From: JAVWGW01 sp036651575
GTDB taxonomy: Bacteria > Actinomycetota > Coriobacteriia > Coriobacteriales > Eggerthellaceae
Assembly (NCBI GenBank): GCA_036651575.1
Contig: JAVVXN010000002.1
Span: forward strand, 10,901-74,900
Direction of reading: 5' to 3'
Length of the DNA stretch: 64,000 bases
Shown here: piece after piece, positions 1 to 9,039 of the stretch
How positions within the stretch are numbered: position 1 is the stretch's first letter
How the letters are laid out: each line of letters starts with the position of its first letter
Position numbers and translations under genes: made by a program
Notes under the pieces: model-generated
What the model saw: the letters and a program-made list of their open reading frames with translations, nothing else
The model's database searches: none
What the model was told of the DNA's origin: nothing

Positions 1-1
1 T

Positions 2-688
2 CTCGTTGTTTCCATTGCGAAGCGCTATGTAGGTCGCGGTATGTTGTTCTTGGATCTTATCCAAGAGGGCAACCTCGGCTTGATTCGTGCGGTTGAAAAA
101 TTTGACTACACCAAGGGTTTCAAGTTTTCCACGTATGCAACGTGGTGGATTCGTCAGGCCATTACGCGTGCCATTGCCGACCAGGCTCGTACGATCCGCA
201 TTCCGGTGCACATGGTTGAAACCATCAACAAACTGGTGCGCATCCAGCGTCAGCTTCTGCAGGAATTCGGCCGTGAACCCACCCCTGAAGAAATTGGTAA
301 GGAAATGGGTCTTCCGCCCGAGCGCGTGCGTGAAATCCAGAAGATTTCCCAGGAGCCGGTATCCCTTGAAACACCCATCGGCGAAGAAGAGGATTCTCAG
401 CTCGGTGACTTCATCGAAGACGATGCCGCAGTGGTGCCACCTGATGCTGCTAGTTTTTCCATGCTGCAAGAACAGCTCAACAAGGTGCTTGACGGCCTGG
501 CCGAACGTGAGCGTAAGGTGATAGCTTTGCGCTTTGGTTTGGAAGACGGTCATCCGCGCACGCTTGAAGAAGTGGGTCGTGAGTTTGGCGTGACGCGTGA
601 GCGCATTCGCCAAATCGAAAGCAAGACGCTCGCGAAGTTGCGCCATCCTTCCCGTTCGTCCAAATTGAAGGACTACTTAGAAGATTAG
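2..688 (+). CDS. rpoD: RNA polymerase primary sigma factor (RpoD/SigA), 3' part
   Basis: Only the C-terminal 228 residues are inside the window; the frame is open from base 2, so the start lies upstream. The visible part begins in sigma-70 region 2 (SIAKRYVGRG, then LIQEGNLGLIRAVEKFD) and includes the -10-recognising stretch STYATWWIRQAI. Region 3 follows (PVHMVETINKL), then region 4 with the -35-binding helix-turn-helix (EEVGREFGVTRERIRQIE) and the typical ending KLKDYLED. This directs core RNA polymerase to housekeeping promoters. The next gene starts 7 bases after the stop. The family assignment is clear; an internal ATG at base 41 is not a start. Confidence 0.97.
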   Translation, partial: LVVSIAKRYVGRGMLFLDLIQEGNLGLIRAVEKFDYTKGFKFSTYATWWIRQAITRAIADQARTIRIPVHMVETINKLVRIQRQLLQEFGREPTPEEIGKEMGLPPERVREIQKISQEPVSLETPIGEEEDSQLGDFIEDDAAVVPPDAASFSMLQEQLNKVLDGLAERERKVIALRFGLEDGHPRTLEEVGREFGVTRERIRQIESKTLAKLRHPSRSSKLKDYLED

Positions 689-695
689 GAACTTC

Positions 696-2954
696 GTGGA
701 TAACGATGAGTTTTTTGCTACCTGTCCGTTCGGTTTCGAAGCGCAGCTAGCGCAAGAACTGAAGAACCTTAAAGCCAAACGCGTGCGCCCCTTAAGCGGG
801 GGCGTTGCGTTTTTTGGGACGATTGAAACCGCCTATCGCGCGTGTTTGTGGTCGCGCACGGCATCGCGCGTCCTTTTGATACTCTCTCGTTTTTCCTGCG
901 AGGATGCCGAGGCTTTGTATGAGGGAGCCAAGGGGGTGGATTGGACGCAGCATATCGGGCAAGGGGGTACCCTTTCGGTACGCGCGCGCGGCGTTAACGA
1001 TGCGTTGCGCAATACCCAATTTGTGGGCGTCAAGGTAAAGGATGCGGTGTGCGACGTGTTGCGCGAGGCACGCGGTGTGCGTCCCGACGTACAGTCCATT
1101 CGTCCCGATGTGGTGATCGATATTGCGGTTCGCGGCGAAAAGGCAACGCTTGCCTTGGATTTGTCGGGTGAATCGTTGCATCGTCGCGGTTATCGCGAAG
1201 CGGGGGTGCAGGGCATCGCCCCTTTGAAAGAAGCACTTGCTGCGGCAATTTTGCTGAAAACGGGCTGGTCAAACGATGTTGCAGAAGATGAAACCTTCCT
1301 TGATCCGATGTGCGGTAGCGCTACGCTGTGCATCGAAGCGGCAATGATTGCGGCCGACATGGCACCAGGTCTGCTGCGTGATTATTGGGGCTTTACCGGA
1401 TGGCTTGGTCACGACCAAGCGCTGTGGGACGATATCGTGACCGCTGCTGATGGTGCGCTTGAGGCGGGTCTTGTTGATATGCCGCGCATAGTGGGATCTG
1501 ACTGCGATCCGGAAGCCATCGCACTGGCGCGCGATAACGCCAAGAGGGCAGGGTTGGCCAGCCATATCGAGTTTTCCGTGTGCGACGTTTCTGAAATCGG
1601 GCGCTTTGTGCGCGATGATTCGCGGCGTTTCATTATCGCCACGAATCCTCCCTATGCGCATCGTCTTGACACCGAAGCGCAGCTGCCGCAGCTCTATGCT
1701 GCCTTCGCCGAAGGCCTGTCGGTTATCCCTGCCACCTCGCGCCTGGCGGTTATCACGCCGGATGAATCCATCGACGATTCGCTGGGACTTGTACCGGAAG
1801 ATACGCTGTCGCTGTTCAACGGACCGATTGAAACAACGTTGCGCCTTTACACGCTTGCTCCCGTAACCCATGAAACCGTGGTCATTTCAACCCTTCCCGA
1901 AGGCAGGGAATGCGAAGTCGCCGTTATCGAAAAGAATTCCGATCAGTTTGCGGCACGTTTGCGCAAGGTGGCCAAAGAACGCATGAAGTGGGCTCGCAAA
2001 AACAATATCGCTTGCTATCGCATCTACGATGCTGACCTGCCTGATTATTCCGTGTCGATCGATCTTTATCACGGTACGGGATATCACAAGGGTGAAGTGT
2101 TCATGGTTATCGCCGAATATGCTCCTCCTGCAGAAATCGATGAAGAGCGCGCCCGCAAGCGGTACAGCGATGTGCTGCTGTTGGCTCCGCTGGTGGTGGG
2201 AGTCGATTCTTCCCATGTGTTTTCAAAGACGCGTCGCCGCGATAAGGGCGGTTCTCAATATGCGCACGCGCGCAACAAGTCGTTTGTGACGCGCACGACG
2301 GAAGCCGGGTTTGTTTTCGAAGTCGATTTGAGCGGATATCTTGATACGGGTATCTTCCTCGACCATCGCATGACGCGCGCACTGGTGGGTTCGCTTGCGC
2401 ACGACACCCGTTTTCTTAACCTGTTTGCCTATACGGGTACGGCTACCGTGCATGCAGCGGGGGGTTGGGCTCTGGAAACCACCACGGTCGATCTTTCGCA
2501 GACCTATCTCGAATGGGCGCAGCGCAACATGGAGCTCAATCGCTTCACGGGCGATGCGCATCGCTTCATCAAGGCCGATGTTTCGACCTGGGTGACCGAA
2601 GAGAGACGCAGTGGGCGCACCTACGATTTGATCTTTGTCGATCCGCCGACGTTTTCAAATTCAAAATCCATGGGGTCGGTTACGTGGAGCGTGCAACGCG
2701 ACCATGCCGAGCTGCTGATAGGGGTATCGCGCCTGTTGGAAGAGGGTGGAGTTGCAATTTTTTCATGCAACCTGCGCAATTTCAAGCCCGATTACGAAAA
2801 GCTGGAGCGCTACGGCGTTGCCATGAAAGATATCACGGCAGCTACGATCCCGCATGATTTCGAGCGCAACGCGCGCATTCACAAATGCTATTTCATGTGG
2901 CGCTTAGGTGATACGGTGGCAGCCGAAATCGTGGAAACGGCCGCTGCACGATGA
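696..2954 (+). CDS. rlmL: Bifunctional 23S rRNA guanine methyltransferase RlmKL
   Basis: A 752-residue protein with the full RlmKL architecture. It has an N-terminal THUMP-type RNA-binding region (about residues 1-160) and an N6-adenine-like methyltransferase domain with the motif TNPPYAHRL (RlmL part, m2G2445 in E. coli numbering). A second Rossmann methyltransferase domain follows (NLFAYTGTATVHAA, then FVDPPTFSNS; RlmK part, m7G2069). It acts on 23S rRNA during 50S assembly using S-adenosylmethionine. The start is GTG, preceded by a TTAGGA ribosome site. The gene follows rpoD by 7 bases and overlaps the next gene by four bases (ATGA), suggesting translational coupling. Pairing with a glycosidase gene is unusual. 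Confidence 0.93.
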   Translation: MDNDEFFATCPFGFEAQLAQELKNLKAKRVRPLSGGVAFFGTIETAYRACLWSRTASRVLLILSRFSCEDAEALYEGAKGVDWTQHIGQGGTLSVRARGVNDALRNTQFVGVKVKDAVCDVLREARGVRPDVQSIRPDVVIDIAVRGEKATLALDLSGESLHRRGYREAGVQGIAPLKEALAAAILLKTGWSNDVAEDETFLDPMCGSATLCIEAAMIAADMAPGLLRDYWGFTGWLGHDQALWDDIVTAADGALEAGLVDMPRIVGSDCDPEAIALARDNAKRAGLASHIEFSVCDVSEIGRFVRDDSRRFIIATNPPYAHRLDTEAQLPQLYAAFAEGLSVIPATSRLAVITPDESIDDSLGLVPEDTLSLFNGPIETTLRLYTLAPVTHETVVISTLPEGRECEVAVIEKNSDQFAARLRKVAKERMKWARKNNIACYRIYDADLPDYSVSIDLYHGTGYHKGEVFMVIAEYAPPAEIDEERARKRYSDVLLLAPLVVGVDSSHVFSKTRRRDKGGSQYAHARNKSFVTRTTEAGFVFEVDLSGYLDTGIFLDHRMTRALVGSLAHDTRFLNLFAYTGTATVHAAGGWALETTTVDLSQTYLEWAQRNMELNRFTGDAHRFIKADVSTWVTEERRSGRTYDLIFVDPPTFSNSKSMGSVTWSVQRDHAELLIGVSRLLEEGGVAIFSCNLRNFKPDYEKLERYGVAMKDITAATIPHDFERNARIHKCYFMWRLGDTVAAEIVETAAAR

Positions 2955-4453
2955 GTGTTGCCGCGCACATCAAGAGGGTTGTGGAACGCATGAAGTCGGG
3001 GGAGGGGTGCAGCGCGAAAGCAGGCACCCCTCGTGTTTTGCCTGTTGAAGTTTTTCTTTCTTCGGCAGAACAACGGAATACGCCGCTTTCTGCGCACTTC
3101 GTGTTCGATCCGGATGCGGAAATGGACCTGATTAAGATGTATCCGGATCAAATCGCGCAACGGGTATCCGGTTTCGGTGCCGCGTTGACTGAAGCATGTG
3201 CGCACACGTTTCTTCGGCTGCCCGACGCGGTGCAAAACCGCGTGATCAATCTAACGTTCGGTGCGGAAGGTAACGCGTATCGTTTGGCGCGCATTCCCGT
3301 GCAGAGCTGTGATTTTTCCCTGGGTAACTATTCTTATGTTTCACGCAAATCCGATGTTGATTTGCGTGATTTCTCTCTCGCTCACGACGAGGAGCAGCTT
3401 TTTCCGTTGTTTCGTGCGGCTCAAAGTGCACAGCCCGCTTTGGAGTTTTTCGCTTCGCCCTGGTCGCCTCCTGCTTTCATGAAGACGAATCGTTCCATGA
3501 ATTTCGGAGGCCGTTTGCGGCCGAAGTATTACAACCGATGGGCGTGCGTGCTTGTGCGTTATCTTGCCGAAATGAGGCAGCAAGGTTTTGCGGTGAATCG
3601 TTTGAGCTTGCAAAACGAACCGAATGCGGCACAGCGCTGGGATTCGTGTCTGTTTTCTGCCGAAGAAGAACGTACCTTCGCGGTCGATTTTCTCTACCCT
3701 GCGCTTGTTGCGGCGGGTTTGGGTGACGTACGCTTGTTTTGTTGGGATCACAATAAGGAGCGCATTCTCGATCGCGCACAGGCCACGCTGCGCGACGCGG
3801 CGGCTTTGGAAGCTTTCGGGGGCGTGGCGTTTCATTGGTACGCGGGTGACCATTTCGAGGCGCTGCAGCGCGCGTGCGCCCTGTTTCCCGATAAGGAATT
3901 CATCCATACCGAAGGTTGTGTTGAGTATTCTCGTGAGGCCGATGTTTCTCAGGTTCACGCGGCCGAACACTATGCTCACGACATCATCGGTGATTTCAAT
4001 GCGGGTGCGCAAGGCTATATCGATTGGAACATGTTGCTCAATGCGCAGGGCGGCCCTAACCACGTGCAGAATTACTGTGATGCGCCGCTTATGGCGACCG
4101 AAGATGGGCAGGATGTGCAGGTAAACTTAAGCCATACCTACATCGGTCATTTTTCACACTTCGTGGCGCCTGGGGCGCACGTGTGCCTTGTTTCGCGCAG
4201 CGCTGATGCCCTAGAAGCGCTGGGATTTGTTAACCCTGACGGCGGCCGTGTGCTGGTGGTGCTCAATGCTCGCGACGCTGCGGCAAGCACACGCGTTTGC
4301 GAAGGCGACTACGTGTGCTCCCTCACCCTTGAACCCCACTCCATCGCCACCTTGGTGTGGACGCTGGGCGGGGAGGCAACCGCGGGCACAGCGGATGGCG
4401 CGGCAGGGGAGCGCGCAACTGAGGGCGCTGCCGATGGAGAGAACGCCTACTAG
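2951..4453 (+). CDS. Glycoside hydrolase family 30 (glucosylceramidase-like)
   Basis: A 500-residue GH30 TIM-barrel enzyme. The conserved opening GFGAALTEA is present. The strand-4 motif LSLQNEPN places the acid/base at Glu223, and FIHTEGC places the nucleophile at Glu321. A small beta domain follows (VLVVLNARD). GH30 enzymes cleave beta-glucosides, glucosylceramide or beta-xylosides; which substrate applies here cannot be told. There is no signal peptide, so the enzyme appears cytoplasmic, which is odd for a family that usually acts on external substrates. The last 25 residues are an Ala/Gly/Glu-rich low-complexity tail. The ATG overlaps the stop of rlmL, so it is probably co-transcribed, and a hairpin terminator follows. 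Confidence 0.88.
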   Translation: MSVAAHIKRVVERMKSGEGCSAKAGTPRVLPVEVFLSSAEQRNTPLSAHFVFDPDAEMDLIKMYPDQIAQRVSGFGAALTEACAHTFLRLPDAVQNRVINLTFGAEGNAYRLARIPVQSCDFSLGNYSYVSRKSDVDLRDFSLAHDEEQLFPLFRAAQSAQPALEFFASPWSPPAFMKTNRSMNFGGRLRPKYYNRWACVLVRYLAEMRQQGFAVNRLSLQNEPNAAQRWDSCLFSAEEERTFAVDFLYPALVAAGLGDVRLFCWDHNKERILDRAQATLRDAAALEAFGGVAFHWYAGDHFEALQRACALFPDKEFIHTEGCVEYSREADVSQVHAAEHYAHDIIGDFNAGAQGYIDWNMLLNAQGGPNHVQNYCDAPLMATEDGQDVQVNLSHTYIGHFSHFVAPGAHVCLVSRSADALEALGFVNPDGGRVLVVLNARDAAASTRVCEGDYVCSLTLEPHSIATLVWTLGGEATAGTADGAAGERATEGAADGENAY

Positions 4454-4518
4454 GCGAAAGGGCAAACGCCTCCGAAAAACCCTAGGGCTAGATCCGGATT
4501 TAAAGCCTTGGAAATACA

Positions 4519-4553
4519 ACAGGCCACACGCAATTGTGTGGCCTGTACTTTTT
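4519..4553 (+). terminator. Rho-independent terminator after GH30 gene
   Basis: A perfect 11-base inverted repeat (ACAGGCCACAC at 4519-4529, GTGTGGCCTGT at 4536-4546) with a 6-base loop, followed by a short T-run at 4549-4553. It sits between the + strand glycosidase and the - strand tRNA and could serve both directions, although the T-run favours the + strand. Confidence 0.75.
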
Positions 4554-4555
4554 AA

Positions 4556-4630
4556 TGGCTCCCCGGGTAGGATTCGAACCTACAACCCTCCGGTTAACAG
4601 CCGGATGCTCTGCCGTTGAGCTACCGAGGA
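4556..4630 (-). tRNA. tRNA-Asn (anticodon GTT)
   Basis: Read on the minus strand, the 7-base acceptor stem (TCCTCGG with CCGGGGA), D arm, anticodon stem CCGGC/GCCGG with loop CTGTTAA, and T arm with GGTTCGAATCC are all present. The anticodon is GTT. The discriminator base is G and CCA is encoded at 4556-4558. It is a single tRNA, not in a cluster, and faces away from the XRE regulator. Confidence 0.97.
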
Positions 4631-4892
4631 ATAACGGCTTGCGCTATGAAGCGGCGCAAGTGGAAATTATACCTGAATGGGGAAAGTTGGCAAGAGGGTA
4701 TTTTTCAAACAGCCGCTGAATGCTCTCAATCCCACAATCCCCACACTCTAACGGCAAGCCATCCGATTGTTTATGCGTGATTTTTGCCGATGTAAAGCCT
4801 GTTTTGCGGCAAAGTGCATTACCCTTGGAAAAGCACTATTTGGCGAAGCATGCGAAGCGGGTGCACACGCATGCAAGAAAGGTGGAACCGTT

Positions 4893-5471
4893 ATGGCGCA
4901 AGACAATAAACTCGGAACCAAAATCACAACCCTGCGCGAGTCTTTGCGACTATCGCAAGAAGAGCTTGCCCAGCGCTGCAACTGTGATTTGAGCGTTATC
5001 GAGGGTCTTGAAGCCGGGCAGCTTGCACCATCGCTTGCTCCTCTTATCAAGATTACGCGCGCCCTAGGGGTGCGTCTGGGCACGTTGATGGATGACGATG
5101 TGGCCTTGGGGCCGGTGTATACCCAGGTGGGGCAAATTGAAGCAGCAACGCGCATGAAAAGCCTTGAAACTTCTTCCGATGCGGGAACGCTTAACTTCTT
5201 TTCGTTGGCCGAAGGGCGCAGCTCGCGCCACATGGATCCGTTTATCATCACGGTTGCGCCGTCGGGGGATATGGATCACGTGCTTTCGCAGCATGAGGGA
5301 GAAGAATTCCTTTACGGCATCGAAGGGCCCGTCGAAATCGAATACGGCAAGGAAACCTACGTCTTGCAGCCGGGCGAAAGTATCTACTACGATTCAATCG
5401 TCCCCCATCAGGTGCGTGCTCACGATAATCAAACGGCGAAGTTCTTAGCTGTCGTCTACACCCCGATTTAG
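4893..5471 (+). CDS. XRE-family transcriptional regulator with C-terminal cupin domain
   Basis: A 192-residue two-domain regulator. An N-terminal helix-turn-helix (about residues 10-65, with LRESLRLSQEELAQRC and IEGLEAGQLAPS) is followed by a small-molecule-binding cupin barrel (about residues 110-190, with EEFLYGIEGPVEIEYG and LQPGESIYYDS). Such proteins usually sense a metabolite and control an adjacent catabolic gene. ATG 4893 was chosen because AAAGGTGG lies 8 bases upstream; an upstream in-frame ATG at 4767 lacks a site and would add an unrelated Cys-rich leader. The acyl-CoA synthetase gene starts only 10 bases downstream, so the two form an operon and the regulator probably controls it. 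Confidence 0.9.
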   Translation: MAQDNKLGTKITTLRESLRLSQEELAQRCNCDLSVIEGLEAGQLAPSLAPLIKITRALGVRLGTLMDDDVALGPVYTQVGQIEAATRMKSLETSSDAGTLNFFSLAEGRSSRHMDPFIITVAPSGDMDHVLSQHEGEEFLYGIEGPVEIEYGKETYVLQPGESIYYDSIVPHQVRAHDNQTAKFLAVVYTPI

Positions 5472-5481
5472 GAGTTGCTCT

Positions 5482-7191
5482 ATGGTTGATACACCGTGTG
5501 GGGAGCCCGGCTCTCCTGAATACCCTCTGCACTCAGAACTGACCATCGGTCGCTATTTTCGCAATCAGGTGGCGATCGATCCCGACCATGAATTCGTGGT
5601 ATATCCCGACCGCGATCTGCGCTGGACCTACAAAGACTTCGATGAGCGCACCGACAACCTTGCCCGAGGCATGTTGGCTATCGGCATGGAGCCGGGAGAT
5701 CACCTGGGGGTGTGGGCACGCAACATTCCCGACTGGCTGACCTTTATGTATGCCACGGCTAAAATCGGCGTCGTCATGGTGACGATGAATCCGGTCTACA
5801 AAATCCATGAACTCGAGTACGTGCTCAAGCAATCCGACATGAAGGCGCTGTGCATCATCGACGCCTACCGCGATGTCGATTATATTGAAATTATTCGCGA
5901 GCTCATCCCCGAAACGCTCACGTGTCAGCGGGGGCATTTGGTGGCCGACGAATTCCCCTTCCTGAAAAATCTCATTTATATGGGGCCGGAAAAACACCGC
6001 GGGTTTTACAGCGTGCCCGAGCTGCTGCTTTTGGGCGACAACGTATCAAACGACGCGTTGATCGAAGCCGAAACGCGTTTTGACAACAACGATATCGTCA
6101 TGATGCAATATACCTCCGGCACAACCGGATTTCCCAAGGGCGTCATGCTGACGCATCGCAACATTTTAAACAACGGTTTTTATATCGGCGAAGGGCAAGA
6201 GCTCACCGCCGACGACCGCATTTGCCTACCGGTACCTTTTTTCCACTGCTTCGGCTGCGTGCTGGGCGTTATGGCGTCTCTGACGCATCGATCCACGATG
6301 ATTCCCGTGGAGGAATTCAAGGCAGAAATGGTACTGCAGGCCGTGCACAAAGAACGGGCAACGGCTCTCTACGGCGTGCCAACCATGTTTATCGCCGAGC
6401 TGAATCATCCCGACTTCGACATGTTTGATTTGACCAGTTTGCGTACTGGCATCATGGCGGGGTCTCCCTGTCCGGTTGAGACGATGAAGGAAGCCATCGA
6501 AAAGATGCACATGACCGAGTGCACCATCTGCTATGGCTTAACCGAAACAAGCCCCGTATTCACGCAGACGACCATTCACGATGATCTGCAGCATAAGTGC
6601 GAAACGGTGGGGCGCAAGCATCCTCCGGTGCAGGTGCGCGTCATCGATCCCGAAACGGGCGAGGAATGCGCCCTGGGGCAGCCCGGCGAGTTGTGCTGCC
6701 GTGGCTACAACGTCATGAAGGGCTACTACAAGATGCCCGAAGAAACCGCCCAAGCCATCGATGCGGAAGGTTTTCTGCATTCGGGGGATTTGGGCACGGT
6801 TGATGCACAAGGGTACTACCGCGTTACGGGGCGCATCAAGGACATGATTATCCGGGCGGGTGAAAACATCTATCCGCTCGAAGTGGAGAATTTCTATCTG
6901 GGTATGCCCGGTGTTTTGGATGCGCAGGTCATCGGTATCCCCGATGAACGCTGTGGCGAAATCGTCGGACTGTTTGTGCGCACGCGCCCCGGTTATGAAG
7001 ACATGACCGAAGATGATGCACGCCAATATGGCATCGCGCGCATGGCGCGCTACAAGGTGCCCAAGCACGTGTTTTTCGTCGATGATTTCCCCATGACGGC
7101 ATCGAATAAGATCCAGAAGTTCAAGCTGCGCGAAATGGCGATAGATATCTTAGGTCGCCAAGGCATCAAAGTGTTCGCAAGCGAAAAATAG
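5482..7191 (+). CDS. AMP-dependent acyl-CoA synthetase/ligase
   Basis: A 569-residue acyl-CoA synthetase of the ANL superfamily. The P-loop-like motif TSGTTGFPKGVML, the adenylate motif CYGLTETSP, and the hinge/C-terminal GRIKDMIIRAGENIYP with the terminal lysine region NKIQKFKLRE are all seen. These enzymes make an acyl-adenylate from a carboxylic acid and ATP, then the CoA thioester. Overall it resembles FadD-type medium or long-chain fatty acid ligases; the exact acid is not determinable. It is the second gene of a two-gene operon with a cupin regulator that could sense the same acid. A hairpin (7197-7204 with 7212-7219) follows the stop but has no T-run. Confidence 0.9.
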   Translation: MVDTPCGEPGSPEYPLHSELTIGRYFRNQVAIDPDHEFVVYPDRDLRWTYKDFDERTDNLARGMLAIGMEPGDHLGVWARNIPDWLTFMYATAKIGVVMVTMNPVYKIHELEYVLKQSDMKALCIIDAYRDVDYIEIIRELIPETLTCQRGHLVADEFPFLKNLIYMGPEKHRGFYSVPELLLLGDNVSNDALIEAETRFDNNDIVMMQYTSGTTGFPKGVMLTHRNILNNGFYIGEGQELTADDRICLPVPFFHCFGCVLGVMASLTHRSTMIPVEEFKAEMVLQAVHKERATALYGVPTMFIAELNHPDFDMFDLTSLRTGIMAGSPCPVETMKEAIEKMHMTECTICYGLTETSPVFTQTTIHDDLQHKCETVGRKHPPVQVRVIDPETGEECALGQPGELCCRGYNVMKGYYKMPEETAQAIDAEGFLHSGDLGTVDAQGYYRVTGRIKDMIIRAGENIYPLEVENFYLGMPGVLDAQVIGIPDERCGEIVGLFVRTRPGYEDMTEDDARQYGIARMARYKVPKHVFFVDDFPMTASNKIQKFKLREMAIDILGRQGIKVFASEK

Positions 7192-7365
7192 AGAACAGCC
7201 ACGGGGTTTCTCCGTGGCTAACAGTGAGTTAAAAAACGTAAAAGCACCCTTGACTAACAGTATGAACATGCCTACGCTTAGATTTTGTTTGCGCTTTTCC
7301 AGAGGGGAAAAACGCCGTTAATCGTGCGTAGGCATCTCTGTGTTTACGCAGTGTGGAGGGAAAAT

Positions 7366-8859
7366 ATGAGCGATATGAGTTCTGAACCATTACATCTTTC
7401 ACGCCGTAGTTTTGTTGCGGGTGCGGGCGCTATGGGCGCTTTGGCAATGATTGGAAGTCTGGGGCTTTCCGGATGCGCACCTAAGGGTGACGACGCAAAG
7501 GGTGGCTCTGCCGCTAAGTCCGAAAGCTATGACATCGTCATCATCGGTACGGGTGGCGCGGGCATGTCGGCTGCTATTTCTGCTTATGACAACGGCGCAA
7601 CGAGCATTTGCTTGCTCGAAAAAATGGGGGTCAACGGCGGCAATACGAATTACGCTTCTTCGGGTATGAACGCTTCTGAAACGAAGTTCCAAAAGGAGCA
7701 GGGCATCGTGGACAGCAATGCGCTGTTCGCCGAGGAAACTTTTGAGGGCGGTCACCGCACCGCCAACAGGGAACTGGTCGATTTCATGTGCGACAATTCT
7801 GCTGCGGCCATCGATTGGCTCGATGGTTTGGGCCTCGTACTCGACAATATCACGCTGACCGGCGGTATGTCCGTCAAGCGCTGCCATCGCCCGCATGATG
7901 GTTCAGCGGTCGGATTGGCGATGGTTCCCGTTTTGTTATCCCAGGTAAAAGAGCGCAATATTCCCATCAAGATGAATTGCAAGGCCACCGAGTTTATCAA
8001 GGACAGCAATGGTGCTGTGACGGGGGTCAAAACAGACCTCGACGGCAAGGAAACCATCTTCAATGCCAAGGCAATCATCTTGGCAACGGGCGGCTTGGGT
8101 GCCAATTCAGAAATGGTGACGAAATATCGTCCCGACCTCGAAGGCTATGTGACCACGAATCAGCCCGGTGCCACCGGTGATGGTTACGTCATGGCGGAAG
8201 ATGCGGGTGCCGAATTGGTCCAGATGGATCAGATCCAGATTCACCCCACGGTTGAGCAGGGAACTTCGACCCTTATCGCCGAAGGCGTGCGCGGTTCGGG
8301 CGCTATCTTGGTGAACAGCGACGGCAATCGTTTCTTCGACGAAATGAAGACTCGTGACAAAGTTTCTGCAGCTGAGCTTGCACAGCCCGGTTCATTTGCT
8401 TGGGAAATCTTTGACCAGCAGGTCTACGACGCCAACAAGGCCGTTGCGAAATACGACAAGGCCGGCTTGGTTGTCAAGGCTGCCAACGTCGCTGAACTGG
8501 CTGCTGCCATCAAGGTCGATCCGGCGGCATTGCAGGCTTCCATCGATGCCTACAACGCCATTGCCGCATCGGGCGCTGTCGATGAATTTGGTCGCACTGA
8601 AGGGGTTATCACGTTTGCTGACGGTCCTATGTACGCCATCAAAGTTGCTCCCGGCGTTCACCACGAAATGGGCGGCGTGAAGATCAACGAGAAAAACGAA
8701 GCTCTCGACGCTTCAGGAAATCCGATTTCTGGCCTGTACGCCGCGGGCGAAGTTACCGGTGGTATTCACGGCAATAACCGTATTGGCGGTAACGCGGTAT
8801 GCGATATCACCGTGTTCGGTAAAAATGTAGGGGAAGTGGCAGCTCGGGCAATCGCCTAG
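7366..8859 (+). CDS. Tat-exported FAD-dependent fumarate-reductase-like oxidoreductase (putative lipoprotein)
   Basis: A 497-residue flavoprotein of the flavocytochrome c/FrdA family, without haem or FMN-binding domains. The N-terminus has a twin-arginine motif (LSRRSFV, Arg13-Arg14) and hydrophobic core, then a lipobox LSGC with Cys37. It is therefore probably Tat-exported folded with FAD and possibly membrane-anchored. The FAD dinucleotide motif is VIIGTGGAGMSAA. Active-site regions of fumarate-type reductases are kept: IQIHPTV, VRGSGAILVN, GVHHEMGG and GNNRIGGNA. The usual HHTMGG has Glu in place of Thr. The acceptor may be fumarate, urocanate or another enoate; it is unknown. ATG 7366 is preceded by GGAGGG. 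The gene stands alone, with a terminator after it. Confidence 0.88.
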   Translation: MSDMSSEPLHLSRRSFVAGAGAMGALAMIGSLGLSGCAPKGDDAKGGSAAKSESYDIVIIGTGGAGMSAAISAYDNGATSICLLEKMGVNGGNTNYASSGMNASETKFQKEQGIVDSNALFAEETFEGGHRTANRELVDFMCDNSAAAIDWLDGLGLVLDNITLTGGMSVKRCHRPHDGSAVGLAMVPVLLSQVKERNIPIKMNCKATEFIKDSNGAVTGVKTDLDGKETIFNAKAIILATGGLGANSEMVTKYRPDLEGYVTTNQPGATGDGYVMAEDAGAELVQMDQIQIHPTVEQGTSTLIAEGVRGSGAILVNSDGNRFFDEMKTRDKVSAAELAQPGSFAWEIFDQQVYDANKAVAKYDKAGLVVKAANVAELAAAIKVDPAALQASIDAYNAIAASGAVDEFGRTEGVITFADGPMYAIKVAPGVHHEMGGVKINEKNEALDASGNPISGLYAAGEVTGGIHGNNRIGGNAVCDITVFGKNVGEVAARAIA

Positions 8860-8874
8860 TTCAACCCAGCGGGC

Positions 8875-8930
8875 ACCCTGGTGAGCAACGAGTGACCTCA
8901 CCAGGGTACACCGGGAATTTTGCCCCTTTT
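8875..8930 (+). terminator. Terminator-like hairpin after flavin reductase gene
   Basis: A perfect 11-base inverted repeat (ACCCTGGTGAG at 8875-8885, CTCACCAGGGT at 8897-8907) lies 15 bases after the stop codon. A broken T-rich stretch follows further on (8918-8932). The stem is strong but the T-run is displaced, so termination is likely rather than certain. Confidence 0.55.
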
Positions 8931-9039
8931 GTTTCGCTGCGCCGATGTACCTTCAGATTTTTTGCCGGTCTTGTAATTTCTGTCCGACGAACGATTCTCA
9001 CGAGTATACTGACTTCTTACAGTTAAATATTTGAAATGC

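Noticed and set aside
7197..7219. Terminator after the acyl-CoA synthetase
   Set aside because: An 8-base stem exists but no T-run follows, so it is not listed as a terminator.
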